Shown: positions 1 through 12,700 of the stretch, one piece after another
Layout of the letters: each line of letters opens with the position of its first letter
Position numbering within the stretch: the stretch's first letter is position 1
From: Saccharum officinarum
Lineage: Eukaryota > Streptophyta > Magnoliopsida > Poales > Poaceae
Length of the DNA: 64,000 nucleotides
Reading direction: 5' to 3'
Assembly (NCBI GenBank): GCA_020631735.1
Contig: CM036199.1
Location: 23,663,553 to 23,727,552, forward strand
Position numbers and translations under genes: made by a program
Notes under the pieces: generated by a model
What the model was told of the DNA's origin: nothing
The model's database searches: none
What the model saw: the letters and a program-made list of their open reading frames with translations, nothing else

Positions 1-1621
1 AATCCATTCTTGCCCCCATGCTACTACAAATGAGCTTTCCTGCGTGCTGCATTCCATCTTTTAGAATCTGAAATGGATAGATAAAATCAGCCAATATGTT
101 TCAAAGCCAATATGTTTCAAAGCAGTACCTACTTGAATTTTTAGCATCTCTGTCATCATATGCTTACCCAACTTGCAGCAGTTGCTTGAGCTGGGGTAGG
201 TCGCAAACCTGCAGCAAATAGCAATGACTGAGCCACAGCCCGCTTGGGCAGTCAGTTGACGAGCATAAATGTTTCCATAAACGAAGTGAACAGAAGTCAA
301 AGATCTCAACATGCTTAGCAGTCTGTTCTGAAGACCAACCGTAATTTATGGAATCAACGCACACAAGATATGAAAAAGATTTACTGACCTGTGTTGACAG
401 CACATGTAGCATCGCACTAGAGAAATGCTGTAGTGCTCGGAATCTGGTATAAGTTAAGTAACCCTCATTCACACTGCATGGTTAATAGCAGAGACTTAAC
501 ACAATAGGATGTATCCCAGCAGAATTATCTAAAATAGCAACGAGCCTAGGAACTTCATACCTGTATGGATAACCTGATGGAAAGAACTTGTTCAAGAAAG
601 AATCAACAACTTTATCATGTATAGGTCTAGAATCCTGAATAACTTTTACCTGCAGGAAAATAAGAGTTACGGACTAAAAGAAAATTAAATAAACCCTTAA
701 GATATTGATGTAGTAAGATTTTACTAATTTTACTACAGAATCATGCTTGAACACTTAGGTTATATGATTTTCATTTGTCCAAGCAAACATTTAGAGGTTG
801 TATTTCAGGTAACAACTTGTACATTTCTGAGGTACAGCCTATAGGGAGAGAAATCAAGGCCTGTAGATATGTGTGCCATTGTGGCAAATAATTACTACCA
901 TCGAAATAAACAGCCTACCAGCTCAGATACTGTGAGTAGTATTTAGCCATCTCCATGATCTACAGTGCAATGTTCAAACTGCAGCTGGCATAACCATTCC
1001 GAAGTTAATATAACTTATAATAGGGGTGACAAAGGATACAGGTTAATCAACAACTTGAATCCCAGCAACATGTTCAAGCAGGCAAATCATTTGACTACCT
1101 ATCACAACACTGATTGCACTCTGTAAAACTTTAAAGACAGAACACGGACCAAGCACAAAACCTTTTAACAGAAAAGAACTGTGGCAATCAGGAGAATGTT
1201 AGTGCCTAGGTGAATCGCACTGATCCCTTTCCCCCACTCTACTATTCCATTTTTTTTTATATATAAGTGCTAGTGTTGAACACCTACTCTGATACTTACT
1301 GAAGGAAAGTAACGCATTCTCAACTAATACCACTGTGTTAAGTTATCCCATGGTCAGATTTCTGTTCCCCCACAGGAAGGATAAAGTCTGCGGTATACTA
1401 TGCGGGATTCGGGAAATTAAGAGCTCCAAGTAAAAGAGAAGGCTTACAGAGATGCTGCCACCACCACTGCCAGCGGCGTCGAAGCTGCAGAGCCGTGAGA
1501 CGGACTCCGAAATCTCCACCCAGCACACCGGCTGCGGGGGCCGCTCCGTGGCGGCCGCCCTGTCGCCACCTCCACGTATCCTCTCCTGTCGCAGAGAGGG
1601 GAAAGAAAAAAGCGGCTTCAT
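1..1621 (-). CDS. ROOT UV-B SENSITIVE (RUS, DUF647) family protein, 5' part of gene
   Basis: Five exons can be chained on the minus strand with GT-AG junctions and continuous phase: 1448-1621, 561-649, 389-473, 168-227 and 1-67 (cut by the window edge). Together they give 158 codons. The ATG at 1619-1621 is directly preceded by an in-frame TGA. After about 58 variable residues comes the DUF647 core: VKVIQDSRPIHDKVVDSF, then FFPSGYPYSVNEGYLTY, a segment ending VLSTQ, then SLLFAAGLRPTPAQATAASW, and ILKDGMQHAGKLICSS. RUS proteins are plant membrane or plastid-associated proteins; RUS1 and RUS2 act together in early seedling UV-B and auxin responses, while other paralogues are less understood. 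The pattern fits one of the other paralogues (RUS4-like is my guess from memory). The C-terminal half lies outside the window. The family call is firm, the paralogue is not. Confidence 0.88.
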
Positions 1622-2354
1622 TCAGCACGAGAAAACTATGCACGGCGAACAAAGCGTTGGAGCAACTGGTAGGATCGAGGCGCCTCCGCTTACGAGTATG
1701 TTCATCTGGGTTAGCTCGGAGCGCGGCAGGGGAGCTCGAGCCTCGAGGTCGCCGCCGCTTCAGCGCTGCCTTGACGCCACCCCTTCACGGCTGATGCCTG
1801 GTGGCTGTTCTACCTCTCTCCGCCCGGTCACGGTGAGACCGAGACGCCGCCGAGCTCGGCGGAAGGGATATGTGGGGTAGCAGCAGAATCAGAATCAGAA
1901 AGAAAGACGGCGGGGGTGGGTAGCAGAATCAGAAAGACTCGCTCGTCATCCGGCCCGGGCCCGTCTCCCGCGACTGGGCTGCGTTGCGTCTGCTTCCTTC
2001 TTTCATCCGAGGCAGCCCAGAGTCTAGTGAGTCAAGTTGGGCCGCAGGGTAGGAGGAGGCCATGACGCGGCCGGGCAGCCCAGCCGTTTCCTTTCCTTTC
2101 CCTGAGAACAGCTGTGTGACTGTGTCTGTCAAAAACTCAAAATGAAACCGTGGTGTGAATAAATCGAACATTGCGCACTGGAGCACTCTAAAGTCTAAAC
2201 ATGGGCATCAGAAAGAAAATTGAATTCCAAACTTAATTTGACTAGCGAGAATGAAAGACACTGTCTGTTTCAAATTGTAAGTCGTCCTACTTTTTTAGTT
2301 ATATTGTATATATCTTTTAATATGTATATATAGACAACTTATTATATTTAGATA
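1622..2354. other. Upstream region of the RUS-like gene, no gene seen
   Basis: GC-rich 5' flank (about 1622-2100), presumably containing the 5'UTR and promoter of the minus-strand RUS-like gene, then AT-rich sequence. The open frames here (for example plus 1452-1880) are antisense or chance frames in GC-rich DNA. No TATA box could be assigned with confidence. Confidence 0.4.
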
Positions 2355-2608
2355 CTCCACCGTCCTAAAAAGATTGTAATTATAGAAACTGTGTCAGTCG
2401 AAATAACTCAAGTTTGATCAGGTTTTTATAGTAAATGGTATTAACATTTCTGTCTCTAAATAAATTTATTATAAAAATATGTTCTATAATTAATCTAATG
2501 ATACTTATTTTATATCATGAATATTAGTATTTTTTATATAAATTTAGTCAAAGTTTAAACAGATTGACTCCTTGAAAATGAGAATTACATTTTTTTGGAC
2601 TAAGGAAA
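2355..2608. mobile_element. Degenerate Stowaway-type MITE
   Basis: The left end after a TA dinucleotide reads CTCCACCGTCCTAAAAAG, a variant of the grass Stowaway terminus CTCCCTCCGTCC. The interior is AT-rich with the usual TTTGACT-like motifs, and the right end TTTTTTTGGACTAAGGA is a decayed complement. It lies about 730 bp upstream of the RUS-like start codon. Confidence 0.6.
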
Positions 2609-3149
2609 TATGTAACAAAAATTACGTATCTTAAAAAAGTTAGAATAACCATAGGTCCCTCAGCGGCGAAGTGGTCTTCGTCTCTGGACTCTGGCGCATC
2701 AAGCAATCTTGCTGGGCACGAGGTTGTCAATTTGGTGGAGGCCGGAACTGAAGAATAATTTTGATGGAGGGAAATCAAAGAATAATATATTTAAACTAAC
2801 GATCACTATTTACTTCAAAAATCTCTAAAACAAGTGAGGTCATAGCCATCTTGCATCTTTGATTTGCACTGGGCACCGTTGGTGCGATTTTTTTTTTTCA
2901 AATGGTTTCACGTAGGGAGAAGCCACGTTTAGATGGCTCACCCCTCTTGCTAGGGGGCTTCTCGAGGGACTTCTCTAACTTCTTTGGCAGAGCCCCCCGA
3001 GCCACCCATCGCTCTTCTTGTCTCCTCTCTAGTCTCAGTGAGAGCCGGAGCTGGTTTACCTGTGAGGAAAACACAGTGACGCACCTTTGAGGCGAACTTG
3101 AGCTAGAGGGAGCTCGAACCTAACATTTAAAAAGGGCTTCTCGGGACTT
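2609..3149. other. Intergenic, no gene recognised
   Basis: A 62-codon frame at 2902-3090 has no recognisable domain. Short phrases recur (TCTCGGGACTT and TCTCGAGGGACTT), but I could not assign the segment to a known element. Confidence 0.3.
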
Positions 3150-4262
3150 TCATTTGGTTTCACATGTGCATGTCGTTATTTGAATGTAGGTACAAATGTT
3201 CTCAACCTGCATTTCATCAAAGTTGAACCATCGGTTCGTCGACAGCCCGACAGTGCTTTATTGGGAAGCCATAACTCATCCATCCAGAGTGCGATCGAGC
3301 TCAATGAGCACTCGATGGAAAGCTTGTATGACAATCTTTCAAATAGATCTGGTCTCATATCAATGTCACGTCGCCAAGGCCTCAAAATCATCAAGATATC
3401 ATGTCGTTATTTCTGCCGTGAGCTACAGTGTCGTCATGGGCTTGTTAGCCATCCTTGAGACCCTGGGCCAAGTGGGAGCACACCCAAGGATATGGAGAAC
3501 CTACCAAGAAAGCCTTTGGACGTCCTCCTCTTTGGCCACCACCTTAGAAGGCCAGCAAGGACGTCCAAGCCAAACAGAAGGCCCAGTCCGATTCGAGTTC
3601 GAGTCTGCTTCGGTCTTCTGGATTAGTCTGCAATAAAACTGACGCCTAGGACGCATCCGGACTCCGTTTTTAATGATCCACATATGGATGGAAAGATAAT
3701 TTCATAAGCTAACCAATGGCTTTGGTTTGCGGCCTAAATTCCATCGGAGTCAATGGAAATCGTCGAAACAATTTGACGTTCAGAATCTGTCAGGGCGCTG
3801 TGTCGTCATCTTTTGGACTGTTTGGGCCATGTAACGTGTTGAGACTCCTTAGTGATGTGAGTGGGGGTCCTTGAACGTCCCTTAGGCTATATAATCAGTA
3901 GCCACCGCCTACGTTAGGGTTTGTGTTTTACTTTAGATTAATCTGTCATTGAACAGTCGCCGTTATTGGTTTGCAAGACCCCAACTTCGAGTGCTTAATC
4001 ATTCATCTGCAATTGTCACTTCAATTGAGTTACGTTTTATCTTGTTCTTACTTATGTTCTTCGATTCGCAGCAGGGATTAGTCTTCATGGCAAGGTCAAC
4101 CGGATTGTGACACGGTTGATAACCAGAGGAGACGTGGTGCTAAGGTTGTAGGGTTCGGGTCTTTGTGATCTGAAGCCGGATCGGTGTGTCGCTTCTGACC
4201 AAATCGACAGTTATCTTGAACCTGACGGAAGATCGGAAATCACGTCCCATCAACTTGCAATT
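3150..4262 (+). mobile_element. LTR-retrotransposon remnant (LTR/leader-like)
   Basis: Non-coding sequence with the look of a long terminal repeat: a TATA-like GCTATATAATC at 3887-3896, followed by a stretch starting GCCACCGCCTACGTTAGGG that resembles transcribed R/leader sequence of grass LTR elements. It ends in a leader-like tract with GATTGTGACACGG and a run towards a cut site near 4260. No internal coding region follows and I could not define both ends or a TSD, so it is either a solo LTR or a truncated one. The class is inferred from pattern only. Confidence 0.45.
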
Positions 4263-4335
4263 ATATTATACATTTATCCAAAGTGACATTTAATATAAAT
4301 AATTATCACTGATATCAAACCACACTTTTTTGTTA

Positions 4336-4668
4336 GGGGTGTTTAGTTTCTTCCAAAAAAAAATTCACCCCGTCACATCGGATATTTGGATACATACATG
4401 GAGTATTAAATGTAGACGAAAAAACTAATTACACAGATTATGATAAAATTTGCGGAATGAATTTTGTAAGCCTAATTAATCTATGATTTGACAATGTCAT
4501 ACTACAGTAAATATGTGCTAATGACGGATTGATTAGGCTTAATAAATTCGTCTCGCGGTTTTCAGGCGAGTTATGTAATTAGTTTTTTTATTAATATCCG
4601 AATACCCTTCCGACATCCTATGAAACATCTGATGTGGTATTCAAAAATTTTCACCCTAGGACACCCCC
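4336..4668. mobile_element. Tourist/PIF-Harbinger-like MITE (333 bp)
   Basis: Ends GGGGTGTTTAG on the left and, reverse complemented, GGGGGTGTCCTAG on the right. It is flanked by TTA at 4333-4335 and TTA at 4669-4671, the TSD typical of PIF/Harbinger elements. There is no coding capacity. Confidence 0.72.
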
Positions 4669-4671
4669 TTA

Positions 4672-5120
4672 ATACCATCATTGGTATATGTGTGGGAACA
4701 CTTTCTATGATTATCGGAACATATCATACATATACATCGCTCCTTTATTGAAGAAGATGACGTTCTTCTCCTCAAAAACTCAACTTATTCACTTTCGTGT
4801 GCGTTTGGTTTGCAGAACAAAATAATCTATCATGCCCTCACTCCTTTATTGTTTTGTTTGCTTAGCCCAATAGAATAAGTTGAATTACTATTACCTTATT
4901 TTTTCCAAACTAATAATTATTACAAATACGAGGAATAAAATGGTTTCGCTAAAGTAAAGAGATAGATACCGCACACTGCCTGTTCTATCCTTGGACTATC
5001 CAACTTTACGCAAACGATAATGCTGGCACAAAGTTGGCGTCTTCCTTCCGGACGGCTAGTTTTCGAGCCTGATCAACGATTGGACCTAACACGCCTCTTT
5101 CGTTCCATCTACAGTATAAC
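4672..5120. other. Intergenic, AT-rich, nothing recognised
   Basis: No gene, RNA or clear repeat could be supported here. Confidence 0.3.
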
Positions 5121-6050
5121 GTGGTGTTCTCAACAAAAAAACACATAGCGATATTTTCTTTCTCCATTACCGCACGCATGCAACAGTTGCAGGCGCATCC
5201 ATCGCGCCGCCCGCCCACCGCTAGCCTTCTCCAATGCGGCGACCTTTCCATTCGGACGGCGTGCACTCATCCCATGCCGTCGCTTGCGCCTATCGCGCTC
5301 GCCCATCCTGCGACGCTCGCTCTTGCCCATTGTGATCGCCCATCCCGCGCCGTCACGCGCGCCGCCCGACCTGCCAGCCAGCGGTGCTGCTAGCGGTGGT
5401 GGTGCTCGCGCAGTGCCGGCTCTGACCCGATGGCTGGAATCACCCAATCCCAACTCCCCATGTTACAAGCGCATGTTTCAAGTGTTTCAGTCGTACGTAT
5501 ATTTCAAGTGTTTTATGCGGATGTTGTAAAAGTAGATCGAGATGTTGCATATGTTGCAAGTATATGTTCCCCATGTTTCATCTTTTTTTCAGACGTATGT
5601 TGCAAGTGTGTTTATTTATATGTTATATATGTTTCAGACATATGTTGCAAGTGTTTTTATCTGAATGTTGCATATGTTTGTAATTGTTTTTCAAGTGTTT
5701 TCATGTGTTCAAGGCGCATGTTTCGAATGTTTAAGTTGTTTTCTACGTATGTTGTAATTGTTTTATTTGGATGTTTCAAAAATAGATCACGGTGTTGTGT
5801 ATGTTACAATGTGAGCTACTTGTCGTAGCTATATGTTATAGCTGCTGGAGCGTTGTGCATGGAGGGAAACGGCGCAACAGGCGTGGAGGGGCGCGGGAAG
5901 CTTGGAAGAGTAGCGCGGGCGAGCCGTGCGTGCAGCAGGTGTCGGCGCATGACGTGGAGGGCCGTCCGAACATCGGACACGGAAGACCCAAGTGCCTGCT
6001 GCACCGGCCAGCCCATTAGGAACTCGCCAGGCGCGACGCCGCAGCCTCAT
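5121..6050. repeat. Degenerate repeat rich in TGTTGCAAGTG-type motifs
   Basis: From about 5460 to 5800 variants of ATGTTGCAAGTGTTT and ATGTTTCAAGTGTTT recur roughly every 30-60 bp, between a GC-rich segment (5190-5430) and another (5850-6050). This low-complexity organisation occurs in non-autonomous elements of grass genomes, but I found no terminal repeats or TSD that would fix the class. The open frames across it are products of the repeat. Confidence 0.4.
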
Positions 6051-6088
6051 AGGCACTTGTGTTTCTGCGATGAAACGCGCACGCTTTG

Positions 6089-6323
6089 GGCCTTGTTCGT
6101 TTGCGTACGGCTCTCACGGATTGAGATCCAGTGTTCACTTGGTTAGCATACTGAACGCCTGCTTTCTCTCCCGAGGGTAGGAGGCAGATCCTGTGAATGA
6201 GACAGACTCCGCGCTACAATTCAGCTCATCAGCAGCCATTTCTGATTGGTAGATTGATTCCGAGTCGGCTGATCACCTGGAACGGGCCACGTTCCGGGTC
6301 GTTCCTGCAAAACGAACGAGGCC
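6089..6323. mobile_element. MITE with GGCCTCGTTCGTTT-type inverted ends (235 bp)
   Basis: Left end GGCCTTGTTCGTTTGC and right end (reverse complement) GGCCTCGTTCGTTTTGC are inverted repeats. TTG at 6086-6088 and TTG at 6324-6326 form a 3-bp TSD. It sits about 400 bp upstream of the glycosyltransferase start codon and may form part of its promoter region. Confidence 0.7.
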
Positions 6324-6722
6324 TTGGTGAGTTCGTCTAGAATCCGCCGGCCTCAGCCGCTTTCTCCTCCCCGCCCGATCCCATCTGTCGTCCAGAGATC
6401 AGCGAAACGACGACAACCGCCTGCCGCTCCGATGACGCGATGAGAGTTGAGACTTGAGAACTCCAAGTTGGACGAACCGTTTGACGAATACTACTAATCT
6501 CCGCTAAACAAAATCATTCCAGCGCTCCGCCGCTCCAACACCACCTGGGCGGCTGGGCGGCTGCGCCCAAACTCCCCCACATCCGGTCATCCCCCAAAGG
6601 CTCCTCCGATCTGATTCGGAGCCCCGCCAGGCGCCAGCCTTGTCCCGCTGCGTCGCACGTGCGCCCCACCCCGTACTCACGCTCCCCGCCCTCCCGAGCC
6701 GCGATCCCATCCGGCGGCCCCG
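6324..6722 (+). promoter_or_regulatory. Proximal upstream/5'UTR region of the glycosyltransferase gene
   Basis: GC- and pyrimidine-rich sequence running up to the ATG at 6723, as is common for grass genes. No TATA box or transcription start can be fixed from sequence alone, so this marks position rather than a proven promoter. Confidence 0.35.
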
Positions 6723-9700
6723 ATGCGGTCGCCGGCGCTCCTGGTCGCCGCCGCCCTAATCGCGGCGGTGCTCCTCGCTGCCGGTGCCGGGGTCGCGGCG
6801 GCGGCTGGGACGGAGGAGGCCTACGTCACGCTGCTGTACGGCGACGAGTTCGTGCTCGGCGTGCGCGTCCTGGGGAAGTCCCTCCGCGACACCGGCACGC
6901 GGCGCGACATGGTCGTGCTCGTCTCCGACGGCGTCTCCGAGTACTCGCGGAAGCTCCTCCAGGTCTGCGGAAGCTCCGATCACTATAATTTAGTCTGGTT
7001 ATTTTGTCTCTTAGGCGAATTGGGTGGGTAGCTCCCTGAAGTGTCTGCGCTGGAGTGCTTAGCTGCACTGGGTTACAGTCGATGCTCATTTTAGAGCTGC
7101 TCACTTGTCTCGCTGTCTAATTGGTTAGAATTTTGGGAAAACTTCTACTGAATTTTGTGTCACAAGTGCTGTGGAGCTGGATGAGGATCTCTCCTTTGTT
7201 CCTATTGATTTCGTGATGTGATCCCCATACATCAACACATACTTTTTTTTTATCTAAAAAACATCGACACATACTAAAATTAGTTTCAGGATATTAGTAG
7301 CATGTATGTTTCCTTGAGTTTGGACATTCAAGTCATGTAGATCTTGTGCCAGTCTGATCTGGTAGCGAAGCTGACCTTGCGTATATTTCATCAGGCAGAT
7401 GGTTGGATTGTGAATCGTATAACATTATTGGCTAATCCTAATCAAGTTAGGCCAAAGAGGTTTTGGGGTGTCTACACCAAGCTAAAGATATTTAACATGA
7501 CAAGCTACAAAAAAGGTACGTTTGTCAGTGACTTTTCAAGCTCATCATTTTATCTTTCTGCATCATGGCTTTGATTTCGTTTTTGTTCATTGTTCTAATG
7601 GAATGCTGCTTTCCCAGTTGTTTACCTTGATGCAGATACTATTGTTGTGAAAAGTATCGAGGATCTTTTCAAGTGTGGCAAGTTTTGTGGAAACTTGAAG
7701 CATTCTGAAAGAATGAATTCTGGTGTGATGGTTGTTGAACCCTCTGAAACTCTTTTCAATGATATGATGGACAAAGTGGGTCAATTGCCTTCTTACACTG
7801 GAGGTCAGTGCTCTTCTTTTCCTGTTCTCTATGTTCCATTTTTTTGTTAACATAATTCCTTTATGAGAAGGCCATAGTACCAGTAGTCACTATTCCCTTT
7901 TATTTAGTCTCTTCTGGAAAACATATTGATTAAGATTAATGATAAGCAGCTTTTTAAGTGCATCAAAATATAATAGTACATGTCTAAGAACTTATGATAT
8001 GATGTTAATTGTTACAAGACATATTTTGTGGAGTATAGGAAATAGCTAATTATCTTCAAAGACTAATTACATAGCGTTGATAGAATAAGCCATCACTGCT
8101 TATAGAACTGGCCTAAGGGCACGGCGGTAAATGAAAGTATGCAAGCACTCTACGGCCTGCCACACCAGCCTCCATGGCGATCTTTCTGCAACCTTTCCAG
8201 TGGCAGCACTTCTTCAGACTTTAGCCCTCAGTTGTGCCATTGATGATGGAGAAACATCATTTCCAGTTGTTCAGTCCATGGCTGCACATGTACATTTTCA
8301 TGCTTTAACAGAGCCTACATCCGTTGTTTTTATGCTGCTGCGATAGCCACTCCTATCTTCATTTGTTCTCTGTCCAAACAGTTGCTCCAGGCCTGCTGAT
8401 ACCAGACCGTTGCTCTGTGCTATTTCTTTCCAGTGACGCTGAAATCCATGGGAGCCTGGAGTTTTCTCTTGATCAATATATCTGTCTTTCCTTGGAATTT
8501 TTTAGGACAGAGGGTTAGGGTAAGATGGGATCTTCGAAAACAATATTTCACATATCCATTTGACATTTGCTTAGACAGGTCTGTATTATCTAGAAGACAC
8601 TTTATGTGATGGATCATTTTGCCAGGGTTGAATGTATTACTTAGAACAGACTGGCTGTAGTTACAAGTTTACCACTTATGTATGGCTTGTTTTCTTTTAT
8701 TGTTTTCAGCATGTTGGCAATTCAGCATTTTCAGTCTATTAGTTCTGATTTGGATGTTGAACTAATCCATGCAGGGGACCAAGGTTTTCTAAATTCATAT
8801 TATTCTGATTTTGCCAACTCCCGTGTCTATGAGCCAGACTCTCCTTTAACTCCTGAACCGGAGACACAACGCCTTTCTACCTTGTATAATGCTGATGTTG
8901 GTCTTTACATGCTAGCAAACAAGGTAAGGCTCCTTATGTTATGTGTAATTGCATATTGATCAGGGCCCAGTGTATTGGTCAACTATCATGATTAACAACA
9001 ACAACAACAACATAACCTTTTGTCCAAGCAAGTTGGGGTAGGCTAGAGATGAAACCCAAAGAGACGAGAAACAGGGAGACACATAAAGGGACATAAAGGG
9101 CACAAGACAAAAAGAGGTCACGGTTCAGGCACGTTGATTGCCAATCTCCAAGCGCTCCTGTCCATAGCTAAATCCTTGGAGATATTCCACTCCTTAAGAT
9201 CTCTCTTAACGGACTCGTCCCAAGTTAGTTTACGTCGACCTCTACCGCTCTTTACATTATCGGTCCGCTTTAGAACTCCACTACGCACCGGCGCCTCAGG
9301 AGGCCTCCGTTGGACATGTCCAAACCATCTCAACCGATGTTGAATCAATTTCTCCTCAATTGGTGCCACCCAACCTATCCCGAATATCGTCGTTCCGGAC
9401 TCTATCCTCCTTGTGTGCCCACAACACCAACGCAACATACACATCTCTGCTACACTCAATTGTTGGACATGTCGCCTTTTTGTAGGCCAACACTCAGCAC
9501 CGTATAACATCGCCGTACGAATCGCCGTCCTATAGAACTTACCTTTCAGCTTCTGAGGCACTCTTTTGTCACAGAGAACGCCAGAAGCTTGACGCCATTT
9601 CAACCAGCCGGCTGAAATTCTATGCCTAACATCTTCATCAATGTCTCCATCCTTTTGTAGCATCGACCATAAATACCGAAAAGTATCCTTCTTGGCCACC

Positions 9701-12700
9701 ACTGCCCATCGAGGCTAACGTCTCCCTCCTTGTGCCTAGTCGCGCTGAAATCACACCTCATGTACTCGGTCTTAGTCCTACTAAGTCTGAACCCTTTCGA
9801 CTCTACACGTGTGCCTCCATGGCGATCTTTCTGCAAGCTTCCAGTGGCAGCACTTCTCAGACTTTGCCCCATCAGTGCCATTGATGATGGAGAAACATCA
9901 TTTCCAGTTGTCCAGTCCATGGCTGCACATGTACATTTTCATGCTTTAACAGAGCCTACATCCGTTGTTTTTATGCTGCTACGATAGCCACTCCTATCTT
10001 CATTTGTTCTCTGTCCAAAGAGTTGCTCCAGGCCTGCTGATTCCAGACCGTTGCTCTGTTCTATTCCTTGTGACGCTGAAATCCCTGGGAGCCTGGAATT
10101 TTCTCTTGATCAATATATCTGTCTTTCCTTGGATTTTTAGGACAGAGGGTTAGGGTAAGATGGGATCTTCGAAAACAATATTTCACATATCCATTTGACA
10201 TTTGCATAGACAGGTCTGTATTATCTAGAAGACACTTTATGTAATGGATCATTTTGCCAGGGTTGAATGTATTACTTAGAACAGACTGGCTGTAGTTACA
10301 AGTTTACCACTTATGTATGGCTTGTTTTCTTTTATTGTTTTCAGCATGTTGGCAATTCAGCATTTTCAGTCTAATAGTTCTAATTTGGATGTTGAACTAA
10401 TTCATGCAGGGGACCAAGGTTTTCTAAATTCATATTATTCTGATTTTGCCAACTCCCGTGTCTATGAGCCAGACTCGCCTTTAACTCCTGAACCGGAGAC
10501 ACAACGCCTTTCTACCTTGTATAATGCTGATGTTGGTCTTTACATGCTAGCAAACAAGGTAAGGCTCCTTATATTATGTGTAATTGCATATTGATCAGGG
10601 CCCAGTCTATTGGCCAACTATCATGATTAAATGGTAGATAAAAGCATTGCAATATGCTAACCCACTACATGATTGTTCTATTCACTTGATTTACCATCAG
10701 CACTCCTGTTTGTCAGAGCATGCCAACTATCAAGGTTAACTAAAGCTTTGCCAACCTTGTATGTCGTCAATCTTATGCAAGTTAATCATCATAAAATCAT
10801 TATTAATTGTATTGATCGTGTTCTGCCATCCTTATCTAAGGAATATTACATTTAATCTACCTTCTTGCTCTCTCTAAATAGGACCACCCAAAATATGGTT
10901 ACAAATGTTTCAATTGGTTGTCTGGACTGTATTAGCATGATCATTTTAGCATTTCGAGTTTATTGAAGATGGTCTTTAGTTTCACAACCCCCAACACCAG
11001 CGTTTATTTGTGTTATTACATTTTGAAATAGTTTGGTCTCCTGTTTAGAGTACAATTTTTCAATATTTTGAGTACCCTTTGATTGTTTATTTACATAGCT
11101 TGGTGCTTGGGCCTTTTTATGGATCTGACTTTCTATTTTCTGTCATAGTGGATGGTTGATGAAAAGGAATTAAGAATCATCCATTACACGCTGGGTCCCC
11201 TAAAACCCTGGGACTGGTTCACAGCATGGCTTGTAAAACCTGTTGAAACATGGCAGGTAATATTTCATTTTATCAACCGTTTCTTCACTTTCATACGCAA
11301 TTTTCTAAGTAAAAAATAAATGTCAAGCATGTTAGCAATAAATTAATGCTCTCCATCGTTGCAGGATATTAGGCAAAAACTTGAAGAATCTCTTCCAGGA
11401 ACTGGTGGGGGAAGGAACCCTCATGACCAGCTGGTTGTCAAAATATTGTTCATTCTCCCATTTTGCTTGCTGTTATTTGGTTATTACCAATCATGTTTTC
11501 AGGTTATATAATCTGTTCCTTGTAGCAATTATTTTATTGAACATTTGTACACACATGATTTTGAAGATTTCCTGCCTTCTCAATTTGTCTATATGATTTT
11601 CTGACAGACAAACAAGGAGTTGATAAGTATAAGATCACTATGTGCATTTGCTAGAAGAGCTCGCCACAAATACAAGTCTGAAGAGTCACTTCCATCTTAT
11701 TCAGTGGTGGGTTCATCGTCTGTATTTGGTATTTCAAACCAAAGGGTTAGCTCTCGACCTCTTCAGTGACAAATCTGCATTCCCACTTGAAATTTGCATG
11801 CTACTCAATGTTGTCAATGTGCCACTTTTAGGAACAATTATGAAACCTAAATGACACTTTGTTTCATATTTTAAGTGCCTACTTCAGTCCTTGATTCCAC
11901 TGGCAGATCTAGCCCAAAATTTAGGTAGGGCAAAGAGTAGATGTCATAGAAAAGGGATATCAGACAGTTTTTCCGTGATACACAACTTTACAAATATAAG
12001 GAATTAAGGATATCGCCGATATGGCGACCATACATGTACACTTAAAATTTGGAAAAAGGGGCTGTAAAGAGTTTAGAAAGGTTGATAACATTGAAAGCTG
12101 TGCCGTATGTATTCCTTCGCATGCTTCCTAATTTGAGCTCCAAACGACAATCAATTTTCTCAAGTTTTATTACATGTGTCAATAGAAGGTACTTAGTATT
12201 CCCAACTTTTTCACCAAAGGCAACGATTGCAGGGGAGCTTGTATCACTATGAATCTGTTTGGTTGCCTGCAGTGTAGTTTACTCGTGTTTAGTTGCCTGC
12301 AGAGGCTCATGCAGACTTGCACAGTGCCCAAAGCAGGTTTCATGCAGCATTAGCTAGTATGGCAGATTTTGTGCACAAGCCGATATGGCACACAAAAATG
12401 AAATTTCTCACCTTCCCCACCTCTCCTAGAACATGGCACAATGTAAGCAATCAAACACAATCTTAAAAAACATAGCTTGTCCGTGTAGGACAACTAAACA
12501 CAAAGACATTGCATATGTTTATGCAGGCTTGGGTTGTGCTTGTGCTGCATGCAACCAACCAATCACACCCTACTTGTACTATCTCCAATTCGCGCTTGAA
12601 AACTTTTCAACTGAAATCAGTGTAATGGAGTAAAGACTCGACATTTTGTCTAATTCTTTCTACTTAAGAAATACATTGGCATTTTCCCTAACTATTCAAG

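Noticed and set aside
1452..1880. Plus-strand 142-codon frame near the left edge
   Set aside because: Antisense to exon 1 of the RUS-like gene and its upstream GC-rich DNA.
3180..3636. Two overlapping plus-strand frames of 92 and 146 codons
   Set aside because: They lie in LTR-like non-coding sequence and have no domain.
7225..7280. Near-repeat CATCAACACATAC / CATCGACACATAC around a T-run in intron 1
   Set aside because: Could be a TSD of a tiny poly(T) insertion, but it is too short to assign.
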